This document shows positions 63,659 through 64,000 of a DNA stretch of 64,000 nt, piece by piece (positions within the stretch are counted from its first letter, which is position 1; every line of letters starts with the position of its first letter). Made by a program: the position numbers and the translations under genes. Origin of the DNA: Poindextera sp035294785 (GTDB lineage: Bacteria > Pseudomonadota > Alphaproteobacteria > Caulobacterales > Caulobacteraceae); NCBI GenBank assembly GCA_035294785.1, contig DATGKF010000121.1, positions 1 to 64,000 of the forward strand, written 5' to 3'. The notes beneath the pieces are model-generated. The model had not been told where the DNA came from and searched no databases. It worked only from the letters and a program-made list of their open reading frames with translations.

Positions 63659-64000
63659 ATGACCGAAGCGGAACTCCTGGGCGCGGCGCGGCGCATCGAC
63701 ATGCGGCGCAAGATGGGCATGATCGTCGCCGCGCTGGGCGGCGTGATCGGAGCGATCTGCGTCCTTCAGCTGATCCCCGGCGACCCCGGTGGGCCGGCCG
63801 ATCGGCTGGAGATCTCCGCGTTCGCGGCCATCTCGCTGACCTGTATCGCGGCCGGCTTGGCGCTCATCTTGGGCGGCCGCCTCCCGGCCGAGGCGAAGAC
63901 GCCGCGCCTGGCCATGCTGCGCGCCGAGGCCCAACAACTGCCGCGCCAGACCGCTTTCCTGCTGATGCCGCTCAGCCTCGCGTTCATGCTGGTCGGGGTC
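63659..64000 (+). CDS. Membrane protein (partial, cut by window end)
   Basis: 114 codons are seen. The sequence starts MTEAELLGAARRIDMRRK and has three hydrophobic segments (MIVAALGGVIGAICVLQLI; FAAISLTCIAAGLALILGG; FLLMPLSLAFMLVGV), so it is an integral inner-membrane protein. No family recognised. AAGGA lies 8 bases before the ATG, and an operator-like palindrome cluster lies just upstream, so it is probably tightly regulated. Confidence 0.75.
   Translation, partial: MTEAELLGAARRIDMRRKMGMIVAALGGVIGAICVLQLIPGDPGGPADRLEISAFAAISLTCIAAGLALILGGRLPAEAKTPRLAMLRAEAQQLPRQTAFLLMPLSLAFMLVGV

Overview
The window reads as chromosome of a high-GC alphaproteobacterium, most likely Caulobacterales (Caulobacter/Phenylobacterium type). 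The evidence is the very GC-rich coding with short or negative gaps, a DUF4167 protein beside prfA-prmC, an Flp-type pilin, TonB receptor and autotransporter architecture, GTG/TTG starts and many stop/start overlaps. Family names come from motif recognition only; no database search was run.

Layout. 1-1.9 kb: a 64-bp perfect inverted repeat at the window edge, a gene fragment, and a T4-type lysozyme next to a LprI-like (DUF1311) secreted protein. 1.9-11.7 kb: housekeeping genes (secA, GST), a tightly coupled run parvulin-argJ-mutT-flp, then a class I methyltransferase divergent from comF-grxC-nitrilase-DUF1178. 11.6-22.1 kb: an accessory-looking surface module made of a sulfotransferase/VanZ-like fusion, a 1895-residue autotransporter, a TPR-sulfotransferase with an N-terminal SEC-C-like Cys motif, and a TPR-GT9-like glycosyltransferase. 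22-35.8 kb: ubiG, a VapBC-type toxin-antitoxin pair, lysC, GFA protein, membrane alpha/beta hydrolase, ptsP, RodZ-like HTH protein, ispG, prfA-prmC and DUF4167. 35.8-46 kb: GT2, GNAT, hydrolase, clpB with a heat-shock-type promoter, a small secreted protein, SDR, an unknown protein and a hybrid histidine kinase. 46-56 kb: mixed metabolic genes (Rieske-flavoprotein reductase, SGNH-like protein, SET protein, GST, a MaoC pair, transglutaminase-like, amidase, serine hydrolase, PI-PLC-like). 56-64 kb: a frameshifted TonB receptor, a polysaccharide deacetylase, a GT51/transpeptidase PBP coupled to a PLP fold-III enzyme and a YaiI-family protein, then an operator-like palindrome cluster before a membrane protein cut by the window end.

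Most interesting: (1) the autotransporter flanked by two sulfotransferases and a TPR-GT9-like transferase suggests a surface adhesin that is glycosylated and/or sulfated by its neighbours; (2) several genes lack any ATG/GTG/TTG that keeps their conserved N-terminus but have a CTG overlapping the upstream TGA (CTGA), which suggests coupled CTG initiation; (3) four convergent pairs share stop codons in a CTAG/CTAA tetramer; (4) a lysozyme and a LprI-like protein form a possible enzyme/inhibitor pair; (5) palindromic operator-like sites at 12977, 18824 and 63623. One clear frameshift (TonB receptor) and one suspected start defect (PBP) may be sequencing errors or real decay. No tRNA, rRNA, CRISPR array or insertion sequence was recognised, and no gene-free stretch longer than about 300 bases was found.
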